Below are positions 14,380 to 20,584 of a stretch of DNA of 20,584 nucleotides, in pieces. The stretch is from NCBI GenBank assembly GCA_910587455.1, contig CAJULK010000021.1, positions 1 to 20,584 of the forward strand, given 5' to 3'. Position numbers and translations under genes: made by a program. Origin of the DNA: an uncultured Christensenellaceae bacterium. Lineage in GTDB: Bacteria; Bacillota; Clostridia; Christensenellales; Pumilibacteraceae. The notes under the pieces are model-generated. The model did not search any database. It had not been told where the DNA came from and saw nothing but the letters and a program-made list of their open reading frames with translations. Each line of letters starts with the position of its first letter. The stretch's first letter is position 1.

Positions 14380-15183
14380 ATGCTTAAAAATTTTGAAGTC
14401 GATCCGGAGGAGCTTGCCGAAGTAAAAGTAACGAGCAATTTCCATACGCATAATTTTTTGTGCGGACATGCTGGCGGCACGGTATGCGACTATGCGGCAG
14501 AAGCGGTCGGTAACGGCTTGAGCATAATAGGCATATCCGATCATTTTTCGTCGCCGCTCGGGACATCTGAGCCGTACTTGACTTTCGAAACGATAAATAC
14601 CGAATATTTGCCGCAGTTTGCCGAAGCTCGGGAAAAATTCGGCGGAAAAATAAAAATTTTGTCTGCGGTGGAGATCGAATATTTTTACGGGCAAGGCGAT
14701 TTCTATAACAGACTGTCGGACAAGCTCGACTATCTCGTACTCGGTCAGCACGAGTTTATGTGCGACGGCGACGTAAAGAATTCGTTCTGCGACGGCGTAG
14801 GCGAGAGAAACATACTCGCTTATATAGAAAACATTCGGCGCGCGATCGACAGCGGATACTTTTCTGTACTTGCGCACCCCGATCTTATATTTTACAGACG
14901 CCCGACGCTTACGCGAGCTGTCGAGTGTGCTTTCGACGGAATGATACGCGCCGCGGCGCATAGCGGTATAGCTGTGGAGCTAAACGCGAACGGCATACGC
15001 AGCCACAACTTCAGATACCCGACCGATCTTCTTGTCGAATCGTGCGAAAAGCACGGGGCAAACGTAGTCGTATCTTCCGATGCGCACAGCCCCGACGTGT
15101 TGTGCGACGAATACGTCAAAAGTCTTTATGTTTATGCGCAAAAATGCGGACTTAAAATCGTGAATACGATCGAATTGCATTGA
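14380..15183 (+). CDS. PHP-domain phosphoesterase (histidinol-phosphatase-like)
   Basis: 267 residues forming one PHP domain. Trinuclear metal-site residues are visible: H22-x-H24 in NFHTHNF with C28-G-H30, D54-H55 in GISDHF, E98 and E100 in SAVEIE, H124 in LGQHEF, H166-P-D168 in AHPD, and D234-x-H236 in SSDAH. The family hydrolyses phosphomonoesters, and the best-known small members are HisK-type histidinol phosphatases (last-but-one step of histidine synthesis). No other histidine genes are nearby, so the substrate is open. I chose the start at 14380 for the GAGGAG site and the promoter just upstream; the open frame extends to 14170 through promoter sequence, which is unlikely to be coding. 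Confidence 0.88.
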   Translation: MLKNFEVDPEELAEVKVTSNFHTHNFLCGHAGGTVCDYAAEAVGNGLSIIGISDHFSSPLGTSEPYLTFETINTEYLPQFAEAREKFGGKIKILSAVEIEYFYGQGDFYNRLSDKLDYLVLGQHEFMCDGDVKNSFCDGVGERNILAYIENIRRAIDSGYFSVLAHPDLIFYRRPTLTRAVECAFDGMIRAAAHSGIAVELNANGIRSHNFRYPTDLLVESCEKHGANVVVSSDAHSPDVLCDEYVKSLYVYAQKCGLKIVNTIELH

Positions 15184-15248
15184 AATAACGATTCGAGCAA
15201 TATCGTTTGCGTTGATATGCCGCGAACAAAAATGCGTAAAAAATATAC

Positions 15249-15285
15249 GTTTTTTCGAATTATATAGCTATAAAATCGAAAAAAC
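15249..15285. repeat. Perfect-armed inverted repeat downstream of the PHP gene
   Basis: GTTTTTTCGA (15249-15258) pairs with TCGAAAAAAC (15276-15285). Between the arms lies TTATATAGCTATAA, itself able to pair. It lies 65 bp after the PHP stop and 120 bp before the ferredoxin gene. It could be a terminator for PHP, a protein-binding site, or both. Confidence 0.55.
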
Positions 15286-15372
15286 CGCCGAAATTGTAAT
15301 TTTCCATACGCCGCGTCTTGCGCTTATGCTGTCGCATATATAAAAAATACGTGCGATCAAAACACGTAAAAA

Positions 15373-15388
15373 ACGTTAATTATAACGT
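15373..15388. repeat. Small inverted repeat before the ferredoxin gene
   Basis: ACGTTA-ATTA-TAACGT (15373-15388) is 19 bases before the ATG and about ten bases before the AAGGAG site. Its place next to the ribosome site suggests an operator or an mRNA hairpin, but six-base arms are weak evidence. Confidence 0.35.
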
Positions 15389-15406
15389 AAATATAAGGAG
15401 AAATAT

Positions 15407-15595
15407 ATGGAAACAAGATTAAACATCAAAAAAGAAAATTGTCCGCAAAACCACAAATGTCCCGCCGTGAAAGTGTGCCCCGTCGGTGCGCTGTCGCAGA
15501 CCGAATTCGAAGCGCCGACGATCGACTATTCGAAATGCATAAAATGCGGAAAATGTTCGAATTTCTGCCCGAAAAAAGCGCTCGTTCTCGGTTGA
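15407..15595 (+). CDS. 2x[4Fe-4S]-type ferredoxin-like protein
   Basis: 62 residues. The C-terminal half has the classical C-x2-C-x2-C-x3-C-P cluster motif (CIKCGKCSNFCPKKAL, about 44-59). The N-terminal half has a divergent set of cysteines at 12, 18 and 24 (NCPQNHKCPAVKVCPVGAL), with CPVGAL at the position of the fourth-cysteine/CP element of an ordinary ferredoxin. It probably carries one regular cluster and a second with altered spacing. Such proteins pass low-potential electrons in anaerobes. An AAGGAG site precedes the ATG. The AlkD-like gene starts 31 bp after its stop. Confidence 0.88.
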   Translation: METRLNIKKENCPQNHKCPAVKVCPVGALSQTEFEAPTIDYSKCIKCGKCSNFCPKKALVLG

Positions 15596-15626
15596 TGTCG
15601 ATACATAAGATAAATAAGTAACGGTC

Positions 15627-16322
15627 ATGAAAACTTACGAACAGTACAGATCGGAACTTTTATCCGATCCCGATCTCAAGTATAACGCGTTCAACAATCC
15701 GATAGTAAACTGCGAATACAAAACTTACGGCGTGCGCACGCCCGTTATCAAAAAGCTCGCAAACAGCGTACCGCTTGCCGAACGCGACGCCGTTCTCGAC
15801 GGGTTTTATTCCGACGCGGATCTTACATACGAAACGGTGCTTTTCGCGGCGTGCGCGGCGTGCAAAAAGGGCGATTACGAAAAGACGCACGAGCATTTGC
15901 GCAGAATAATTCCCATGTTTGCGTCGTGGGCGCACGTAGACGTGACCGCGCCATGTCTGAAATGGGTGGATAAAAAGCGTTTTCTCGACGACTTTCGCTA
16001 TCTGCTCGACTGCGACGGGCAGTACGAGCGGCGCATGTATGTAATATTCATGCTTAGCAACTGCATGACGGACGAGCTGATAGACTTTGTCGTCGATACC
16101 GTAAAAACGGTTCGGCTCGGCGAGTATTACGTGGATATGGCAGTGGCGTGGCTCGTGTGCGAAGGGCTTATCAAGCATTACGAAAAATTCATGCCGCTTA
16201 TAGAAAACAAAACCTTTTCGGCGTTTGTTCACAACAAAGCGATTCAAAAAGCGCGCGAATCGTTTCGAGTTTCCGAAGAGCGCAAAGCGCTTCTCGCCGC
16301 GCTTAAAATAAAACATGCGTAA
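15627..16322 (+). CDS. DNA alkylation repair enzyme family protein (AlkD-like HEAT-repeat fold)
   Basis: 231 residues, all-helical. Family features: an N-terminal YGVRTPVIKKLAN segment (about 34-46), FASWAHVDVTAPCLKWV (about 97-113) equivalent to the AlkD 'nWd.cD' helix, RRMYVIFMLSNCMTDELID, YYVDMAVAWLVCEGLIKH, and FVHNKAIQKARESFRVSEERK near the end. Known members are glycosylases that remove bulky or cationic alkylated bases using HEAT-like repeats. Short family members like this one have mostly unknown roles. The ribosome site is weak (TAACGG). It lies 31 bp after the ferredoxin gene, so cotranscription is likely, though no functional link is known to me. Confidence 0.85.
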   Translation: MKTYEQYRSELLSDPDLKYNAFNNPIVNCEYKTYGVRTPVIKKLANSVPLAERDAVLDGFYSDADLTYETVLFAACAACKKGDYEKTHEHLRRIIPMFASWAHVDVTAPCLKWVDKKRFLDDFRYLLDCDGQYERRMYVIFMLSNCMTDELIDFVVDTVKTVRLGEYYVDMAVAWLVCEGLIKHYEKFMPLIENKTFSAFVHNKAIQKARESFRVSEERKALLAALKIKHA

Positions 16323-16384
16323 TGTATTGCAAAACCGTGCGCGACGCGGCGTAAAAAGGCGCGCAAAATATAGGTAATGCGCGT

Positions 16385-16413
16385 TTGACTTGAAAAATTG
16401 CATATGCTATAAT
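16385..16413 (+). promoter_or_regulatory. Sigma-A promoter of the flavo-diiron gene
   Basis: TTGACT (16385-16390), 17-bp spacer, TATAAT (16408-16413). The ATG follows at 16463. Confidence 0.8.
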
Positions 16414-16462
16414 TACCGAAGCGCGGTCATGTGCGCGCACAATTCACAGCGAGGTAACGGCG

Positions 16463-17617
16463 ATGAAAAAACTTACCGATGATCTTATATACGTAGGAGT
16501 GAACGACTTCGAAGTCGATCTTTTCGAGGGCATGTATACCGTAAAAAACGGAATGTCGTACAATTCGTACGTACTGCTCGACAAAAAAACGGCGGTGTTC
16601 GACACCGTTGACGAACGGTTCGGCGGGGAATGGCTCAAAAACGTGGCGCAGGCGCTCGGCGGCAGAACGCCCGATTATCTTATAATCAACCACATGGAGC
16701 CAGACCACTCGGCTAATATCGCGCGTTTTCTCGGCGAATATCCGTCCGCAACGGTCGTAGGCAACGCGAAAACTTTTGTAATAATGGAACAGTATTTCGG
16801 CGCGGACGTTGCAAAAAATAGGCTTGTCGTGCCCGACGGCGGAACGCTCGCGCTCGGCAAGCACGAGCTTGCGTTCGTGTTTGCACCGATGGTGCATTGG
16901 CCGGAAGTCATGGTCACGTACGACAAAACGACGGCGACGCTGTTTTCGGCGGATGCTTTCGGTAAGTTCGGCGCGATCGGTGCGGACGAGCCTTGGGAGA
17001 GCGAGGCGCGCAGATACTATTACGGCATCGTCGGCAAGTTCGGCGTTCAGGTGCAGGCGGCGCTCAAAAAGCTCGCGGCGCTCGAAATAAAAACGATTTG
17101 TCCGTTGCACGGTCCGATACTCACCGACAATCTCGGATATTATCTCGATCTTTACGGCAAGTGGAGCACGTATACTCCCGAAAAGAACGGCGTCATGATC
17201 GCGTACACGTCGGTGTACGGGCACACGCGCGCCGCCGCCGAACTGCTTGCCGAAAAACTCGAAGCAAAAGGCATAAAAGACGTCGCGCTGTACGACTTGG
17301 CGCGTTGCGACCGAGCTCAAGCCGTCGCGGAAGCGTTTGCTTACGGTAAAATCGTGCTCGCGACCACTACTTATAACGGCGGGATCTTCCCCGCAATGCG
17401 CGAGTTTATCGACTGCCTTACCGAGCGCAATTACCAAAATCGCACAGTCGGTATAATCGACAACGGAAGCTGGGCGCCCGTCGCCGCAAACCTGATAAAA
17501 GCCAAGTTCGAAAAAAGCAAGGATATCCGCTTCACCGATACGTGGGTAAAACTGCGCGCCGCCGTCGATGCCGAAAGCGAATCGCAGCTCGACGCGCTCG
17601 TTGCGGAACTGTCGTGA
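16463..17617 (+). CDS. fprA: FprA family A-type flavo-diiron protein (oxygen/NO reductase)
   Basis: 384 residues in two domains. The N-terminal metallo-beta-lactamase-like domain (1-240) has the diiron ligands H77-x-E79-x-D81-H82 (NHMEPDHS), H145 (APMVHWPE), D164 (FSADAFG) and H216 (CPLHGP). The C-terminal flavodoxin-like domain (from about 245) binds FMN, with the phosphate loop AYTSVYGHT and the LATTTYNGGIFPAM loop. This family reduces O2 to water (and in some members NO to N2O), protecting anaerobes; electrons usually come from rubredoxin or a flavin reductase. A GAGGT ribosome site and its own promoter lie upstream, and an intrinsic terminator follows (17657-17688). It is therefore a single-gene unit. 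Length and all ligands look normal. Confidence 0.96.
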   Translation: MKKLTDDLIYVGVNDFEVDLFEGMYTVKNGMSYNSYVLLDKKTAVFDTVDERFGGEWLKNVAQALGGRTPDYLIINHMEPDHSANIARFLGEYPSATVVGNAKTFVIMEQYFGADVAKNRLVVPDGGTLALGKHELAFVFAPMVHWPEVMVTYDKTTATLFSADAFGKFGAIGADEPWESEARRYYYGIVGKFGVQVQAALKKLAALEIKTICPLHGPILTDNLGYYLDLYGKWSTYTPEKNGVMIAYTSVYGHTRAAAELLAEKLEAKGIKDVALYDLARCDRAQAVAEAFAYGKIVLATTTYNGGIFPAMREFIDCLTERNYQNRTVGIIDNGSWAPVAANLIKAKFEKSKDIRFTDTWVKLRAAVDAESESQLDALVAELS

Positions 17618-17656
17618 AATAAATAATCGAAATATGCCGAAATAACGTAAAATCAT

Positions 17657-17688
17657 AAAACGACTGCGATGTTAAGCGGTCGTTTTTT
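17657..17688 (+). terminator. Terminator after the flavo-diiron gene
   Basis: A stem AACGACTGC / GCGGTCGTT (one G-T pair) has an 8-nt loop and is followed by a T6 run, about 40 bp after the stop codon. Confidence 0.85.
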
Positions 17689-17747
17689 ACTCGTCTGAAT
17701 CGGTATACGTAAAAGTTTTTAGGTGATAGAAGCGTGGCGGACGGTTA

Positions 17748-18168
17748 TTAACAACTGAGACACTCCATGGGTTCCGTGTGCGGCATTTCGAGCTTTACGT
17801 TGAGAATAACGGCAAGATACGATATTACAAGACTGTTATATAACTGATTGGGCGTCAAACGTATATCCAAAACTTCGCATAAAACTCCGCAAAGCCCGTC
17901 GGCTTGCGAAACGGCATACGCAATGTCACGCGATACGGACTTGTGACTGACGGAGAACTCGCGCGCTATCTCGCCGTAAATATCCGAAAACGAAAGCATC
18001 CCCGATGCGCGCTATCTCGCCGTAAATATCCGAAAACGAAAGCATCCCCGATGCGCGCAGCTCGACGGCGGAAATAAGAAACGTGCAGCCGATCAGATCG
18101 GGCCGCACGCCGCATTTGAGAACGAGCGATCTTGCGACGGAATGTGCTTTTATGGTGGAGTGGGTCAT
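17748..18168 (-). pseudogene. Spo0A C-terminal-domain-type DNA-binding protein, frameshifted by a 46-bp tandem duplication
   Basis: From the ATG at 18168 (good AAGGAGA site) the frame reads a Spo0A_C-like domain: VLKCGVRPDLIGCTFLISAV, then SFSDIYGEIAR. An exact second copy of 46 bases then throws it out of frame, and translation ends at 17926 after a nonsense tail. The original frame resumes at the internal copy and continues as EFSVSHKSVSRDIAYAVSQA to the stop at 17748. Removing one 46-base copy restores one frame of 124 residues. The joined protein matches the Spo0A_C pattern (IGVP-HIKGY-YLR-AI...LYP-IAKKY-TT-SRVERAIRHAIE). It has no receiver domain, so it would be a stand-alone winged-helix-like DNA binder. 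It might be phase-variable rather than dead. Confidence 0.75.
17961..18058. repeat. Exact 46-bp tandem duplication inside the Spo0A_C-type gene
   Basis: Copy 1 is 17961-18006 and copy 2 is 18007-18052; they are identical. A further GCGCGC (18053-18058) follows copy 2, and the same six bases start each copy. The single-copy ancestor therefore had GCGCGC direct repeats 40 bp apart, the usual substrate for slippage. 46 is not a multiple of 3, so the duplication shifts the frame. Confidence 0.95.
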
Positions 18169-18237
18169 GGTTTGTTCTCCTTTGTAAAAAGATATCTGTT
18201 ATTACTACTCTCGAATATGCTCGGATTTTCAGTAAAA

Positions 18238-18267
18238 GTCGAAAAAAGTCGAAAAAAGTCGAAAAAT
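18238..18267. promoter_or_regulatory. Three 10-bp-phased GTCGAAAAA repeats upstream of the regulator gene
   Basis: GTCGAAAAAA at 18238, 18248 and 18258 (the last with a T at its final base), each exactly one helical turn apart, about 70-100 bp upstream of the start at 18168. Each copy (AGTCGAA) differs by one base from the Spo0A box TGTCGAA. On the minus strand the copy nearest the gene gives TTCGAC, which could act as a -35 element with CATATT about 18 bp downstream. This placement suggests autoregulation, as inference. Confidence 0.55.
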
Positions 18268-18344
18268 TTTGGGCGCGACAAAATTTTAGCGTTTGCGCGT
18301 CAATAACTACGGCAATATTTATCGCGCCGTAAACCCCATGTGTA

Positions 18345-18513
18345 ACGAAGAATCCGAACGATTCCGCCTGTCATTCCGAGCGCAGCGAAGAAACCGAACG
18401 ACCCGCCTGTCATTCTGAGCGCAGCGAAGAAACCGAACGACCCGCCTGTCATTCTGAGCGCAGCGAAGAATCCGAACGACCCAACCTGTCATTCGAGCGC
18501 AGCGAAGAATCTC
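18345..18513. repeat. 39-bp tandem repeat array (four units plus a partial)
   Basis: Units start at 18367, 18406, 18445 and 18485 with CCTGTCATTC(T/C)GAGCGC followed by AGCGAAGAA and an ACCGAACGACC-type linker. Unit lengths are 39, 39 and 40 bases, and the last is cut short. A partial unit precedes them (18345-18366). Units 1 and 2 differ at one base. The CATTCTGAGCG...GCGAAGAATC core resembles a very widespread non-coding bacterial repeat. The repeats are contiguous with no unique spacers, so this is not CRISPR. No gene is seen in 18169-18670 outside the array. Confidence 0.85.
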
Positions 18514-18552
18514 TTATGCAAACGAAAAAATATCAAAAAGGTCAAAATGGGA

Positions 18553-18582
18553 TTGACAAGCCTTGCGTTCGGCTGTTATAAT
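18553..18582 (+). promoter_or_regulatory. Sigma-A promoter of the secreted C39-like gene
   Basis: TTGACA (18553-18558), 18-bp spacer, TATAAT (18577-18582), directly after the repeat array. Confidence 0.8.
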
Positions 18583-18670
18583 TACAAAGAAAGACCGAAT
18601 AGATTTCTACGGTTGGCATTGAAAAAATTTTTTTAGTTAAGCGTAGTAATGGTTCGGAGGATTCTATATC

Positions 18671-19489
18671 GTGAAAAAACAAAAGAAAATAACACTTATC
18701 GGAACATTGATACTTTGTCTGCCGCTCTGCGGTGCATGGACGACGGCACAAGCGGAAACACCCGAGGAAGTCTATTATCCTAGCGGATCATCAATAAGCA
18801 CCTATGCCAACGACTATTCGACGGAAACAATATCGTATATTTCGAAAACCGTAGTAGATGAATATTGCACGCCGAACAGTGTTCCCAGATATACAAGTTA
18901 TAATATGGAAAACGGTTGCGGAGCTGTTGCCGGTGCAATAGCGATAGGATATTACGATAAATATTACACGAACCTTATTCCGGATTGGAGTCCTTGTTAT
19001 TCGAATGGTGCTTACCGTGCAATGGACAGCGTGCATGTTCCGGCGTTGCAACAAGATTTGTATACACGAATGAAAATAAATGTTTCTGCAACCGGCGTGA
19101 CTGAAAGCAATTTCAAATCGGGGTTGAGCGGTTATATATCGAGTAAAGGATATTCGTCCAGATATGAGGAAATTGGCAATAAAAGCACGTTCGACTACAA
19201 TAAATATAAATCGGCGATAAGTAACAACGAGATTGTGGTATTATTCGTTTATCCGAGTAATTTATACAGTATCGGACAATATAGCGATTATGATTCCGTT
19301 AGGAGCACGTATATCCCAAGCAATCATATAATGATAGCTTACGGCTATTGCGAAATCAAATATACAACGAGTTCTGGTACGAGAACTGATAAATACCTAC
19401 AAGTGGGAAGCGGGTTGTTGGGACAAGAATTATGTTTTTACAAAGTCGGATCATATATTGAGTCGGCGGATATATTACATATCTCATAG
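18671..19489 (+). CDS. Secreted cysteine-peptidase-like protein (C39-like/papain-fold)
   Basis: 272 residues with a GTG start; the ribosome site is GGAGG at 18656-18660. A signal peptide is clear: KKQKK, a hydrophobic core ITLIGTLILCLPLCGAW, and a likely AQA cleavage site near residue 28. The mature part has the catalytic-type motif NGCGAVAGAIAIGYYDKYY, with candidate nucleophile C83 (family GCGP-AGA-..GYYD-YY), and SNHIMIAYGY with candidate H219. This pattern is that of a C39-like peptidase fold common in clostridial secreted proteins. Peptidase activity is inferred; substrate unknown. An Asp/Asn partner after H219 is not obvious to me. The next gene starts 9 bases after the stop, so the two form a unit. 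Confidence 0.8.
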   Translation: MKKQKKITLIGTLILCLPLCGAWTTAQAETPEEVYYPSGSSISTYANDYSTETISYISKTVVDEYCTPNSVPRYTSYNMENGCGAVAGAIAIGYYDKYYTNLIPDWSPCYSNGAYRAMDSVHVPALQQDLYTRMKINVSATGVTESNFKSGLSGYISSKGYSSRYEEIGNKSTFDYNKYKSAISNNEIVVLFVYPSNLYSIGQYSDYDSVRSTYIPSNHIMIAYGYCEIKYTTSSGTRTDKYLQVGSGLLGQELCFYKVGSYIESADILHIS

Positions 19490-19498
19490 AGGTGAAAA

Positions 19499-20182
19499 AT
19501 GAGCATAGAGGATAAATTTCACAAACTTATACAAACACACGGACAAAAAGAACGTGATTCTATTCTCGAAGATATTTATGCACAAATGCCCGAATTGGCG
19601 CCCAAGAGCAAACCCGTAAAAAAGCGCATGTCGCTACGACAGAAGCTATTTATAAGTATGCCCATTGTTACAGTTGGTGTATGTGCCGCGATAGTATTGC
19701 CATGCGTGTTAATTAATAATACGCCTACCCACGAAATTATCGAGCCGACATTTAACTATGTAACAGCGAATGATTACAGAGTGTCAAACGTTAATAATAT
19801 AAAAGAGTATGGTGAAAAAAATAACATAACATTTGAGTATTTTGATTGGTATGCTTTTGCTGATTATGATATGGCTAATGTTTTTACAAAAAAATCGAAT
19901 GATAAATTTTTAGCTATAAGTGAAACTTTGTTTAATACGCAAACTAATGAAGAAATAAGATTATTTATAACAGATAAAGTAAATTTAGTTGAGTCATTGC
20001 AATCGATTATTAATGATTGTGATCAAAAATCCCAAATTGACAATATAAGTATTTTATGGGGATTATCTAATAACGATATAAACGGAATAATTGAAAGAGG
20101 CGAATATAAGTATATTGTGACATTATATAGCTCAAACGACGAAAACAGATTATTCGAATTGGTAAACGAATTATTGAATTAA
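19499..20182 (+). CDS. Single-pass membrane protein of unknown function, AT-rich
   Basis: 227 residues. The cytoplasmic N-terminal region (1-49) is charged and contains a Lys/Arg cluster (KPVKKRMSLRQK). One transmembrane helix follows (about 50-72, LFISMPIVTVGVCAAIVLPC). The outer domain (75-227) is rich in Asn, Ile, Lys and Asp. The short cytoplasmic head plus one helix plus outer domain is the general layout of anti-sigma-like regulators, but I see no sigma factor partner and no diagnostic motif, so I do not assign that role. A GAGGTG site precedes the ATG. From about 19790 onward the codons are clearly more AT-rich than in neighbouring genes, which may point to horizontal origin. It is probably cotranscribed with the C39-like gene. 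Confidence 0.75.
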   Translation: MSIEDKFHKLIQTHGQKERDSILEDIYAQMPELAPKSKPVKKRMSLRQKLFISMPIVTVGVCAAIVLPCVLINNTPTHEIIEPTFNYVTANDYRVSNVNNIKEYGEKNNITFEYFDWYAFADYDMANVFTKKSNDKFLAISETLFNTQTNEEIRLFITDKVNLVESLQSIINDCDQKSQIDNISILWGLSNNDINGIIERGEYKYIVTLYSSNDENRLFELVNELLN

Positions 20183-20200
20183 GAATAGCAACACACAATA

Positions 20201-20227
20201 AGCCCCGAGACGAAAAGAATCGGGGCT
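20201..20227. terminator. Hairpin after the membrane protein gene
   Basis: AGCCCCGA / TCGGGGCT with an 11-nt loop, 19 bp after the stop codon. The T tract on the plus strand is poor, so it is a weaker terminator call. Confidence 0.6.
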
Positions 20228-20293
20228 AAATTGTGCCGATGAAATAAAAACGCGCCGACCGAGAGAAAGAGACATACGTGACCGAAGCGGAGA

Positions 20294-20322
20294 CAAGCAA
20301 AAAGGGCGCAATATGCGCCCTT
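20294..20322 (-). terminator. Terminator after tRNA-Met
   Basis: A 9-bp stem AAGGGCGCA / TGCGCCCTT (20302-20310 with 20314-20322) has loop ATA. On the minus strand it is followed by TTTTGCTTG. It lies just downstream of the tRNA on that strand. Confidence 0.85.
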
Positions 20323-20332
20323 ATATGCCTTT

Positions 20333-20409
20333 TGGTAGCGGCAACTGGATTCGAACCAGTGACCAATCGGGTATGAACCGAGTACTCTAGCCAGCTGAGC
20401 TATGCCGCC
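20333..20409 (-). tRNA. tRNA-Met (anticodon CAU, elongator type)
   Basis: 77 nt including an encoded CCA. Acceptor arms GGCGGCA/TGCCGCT (1-72 is G-U); D-arm GCTC...GAGT; anticodon loop TTCATAC with CAT at 20373-20375; T-arm ACTGG-TTCGAAT-CCAGT. The paired acceptor end and the absence of the GGG/CCC initiator anticodon stem argue against initiator tRNA. The sequence resembles clostridial elongator tRNA-Met more than the lysidine-modified tRNA-Ile2. The 27-43 pair of the anticodon stem is C-U, a mismatch. Confidence 0.92.
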
Positions 20410-20422
20410 GTAAGTAAAACAT

Positions 20423-20451
20423 ATTATATCAAACTTTTTTGGGTTTTGCAA
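20423..20451 (-). promoter_or_regulatory. Promoter of tRNA-Met
   Basis: Minus strand TTGCAA (20446-20451), 17-bp spacer, TATAAT (20423-20428), about 14 bp before the tRNA 5' end. Confidence 0.75.
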
Positions 20452-20529
20452 GGATTTTTACGTAAGTTTTCAAATTTACGGAAAGAAAGGCTTCGCAAGG
20501 CCCGTACGTAAAAATTTTCGGCAACATTC

Positions 20530-20559
20530 TTGACAAGAAAGGGATTACGATGATAGAAT
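20530..20559 (+). promoter_or_regulatory. Promoter reading out of the right end
   Basis: TTGACA (20530-20535), 18-bp spacer, TAGAAT (20554-20559). The last 15 bases, starting ATGGAGAAACG at 20570, either open a gene (MEKRK...) or contain the GGAG ribosome site of a gene starting just beyond the window; I cannot decide. Confidence 0.65.
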
Positions 20560-20584
20560 AGAACGCGAAATGGAGAAACGAAAG

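Noticed and set aside
16427..17656. Minus-strand open frame of about 409 codons
   Set aside because: Antisense shadow of the flavo-diiron gene; the plus-strand protein carries all expected ligands.
18345..18513. CRISPR array
   Set aside because: The repeats are contiguous 39-40-base units without unique spacers, and no cas genes are present.
19499..20182. Anti-sigma factor
   Set aside because: The layout is similar, but there is no sigma factor gene beside it and no zinc-binding or RsgI-type motif, so the label would be unsupported.

Overview
The window looks like chromosomal DNA of an anaerobic, low-to-mid GC Bacillota (Clostridia-like, perhaps an uncultured gut lineage; this placement is inference). 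The grounds are many TTGACA/TATAAT-type promoters, AGGAG-type ribosome sites, a stand-alone Spo0A C-terminal-type DNA-binding protein, an FprA-type flavo-diiron protein, a 2x[4Fe-4S] ferredoxin, DegV, and a chromosomal ParB with three canonical parS sites. The parS cluster, together with rsmG, mnmE and parB, suggests proximity to the replication origin, although the classical gene order is broken up: mnmG and parA are not seen here.

Layout. 1-98: the 3' part of tRNA-Thr(GGU) and its terminator. 215-9152: a leftward block. It holds a membrane metallophosphoesterase, a membrane-anchored protein of unknown function, smpB, mnmE, then an operon-like run (read from right to left) of a hydrolase-like protein, a type I signal peptidase, DegV and rsmG. 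9153-9402 is the divergence point. 9403-10281 is parB (+), followed by three parS sites and a hairpin that exactly fill the gap to a convergent ferritin-like gene (10395-11654, -). 11785-13227 is a phospholipase-D-type membrane enzyme. 13228-13935 is gene-poor and carries palindromic repeats. 13936-14079 is a 47-residue Lys/Ser-rich peptide with three cysteines. 14380-17617 holds a PHP phosphoesterase, ferredoxin, an AlkD-like protein and the flavo-diiron protein. 17748-18168 is a Spo0A_C-type regulator broken by an exact 46-bp tandem duplication. 18345-18513 is a 39-bp tandem repeat array. 18671-20182 is a secreted C39-like protein followed by an AT-rich single-pass membrane protein. The right end holds tRNA-Met(CAU), and a promoter points out of the window.

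How parts fit. ParB and parS form the chromosome segregation centre. smpB, mnmE and rsmG serve translation (ribosome rescue, tRNA wobble modification, 16S methylation). FprA, ferredoxin and the ferritin-like protein suggest oxygen or iron handling in an anaerobe. The most unusual spot is the regulator at 17.75-18.17 kb. A single-copy allele would encode an intact 124-residue protein, while the two-copy allele seen here is frameshifted. Its upstream region carries three GTCGAAAAA repeats in 10-bp phase that resemble Spo0A boxes. Together these look like a possible slippage-reversible switch on a developmental-type regulator. No CRISPR array, prophage or insertion-sequence transposase was seen.
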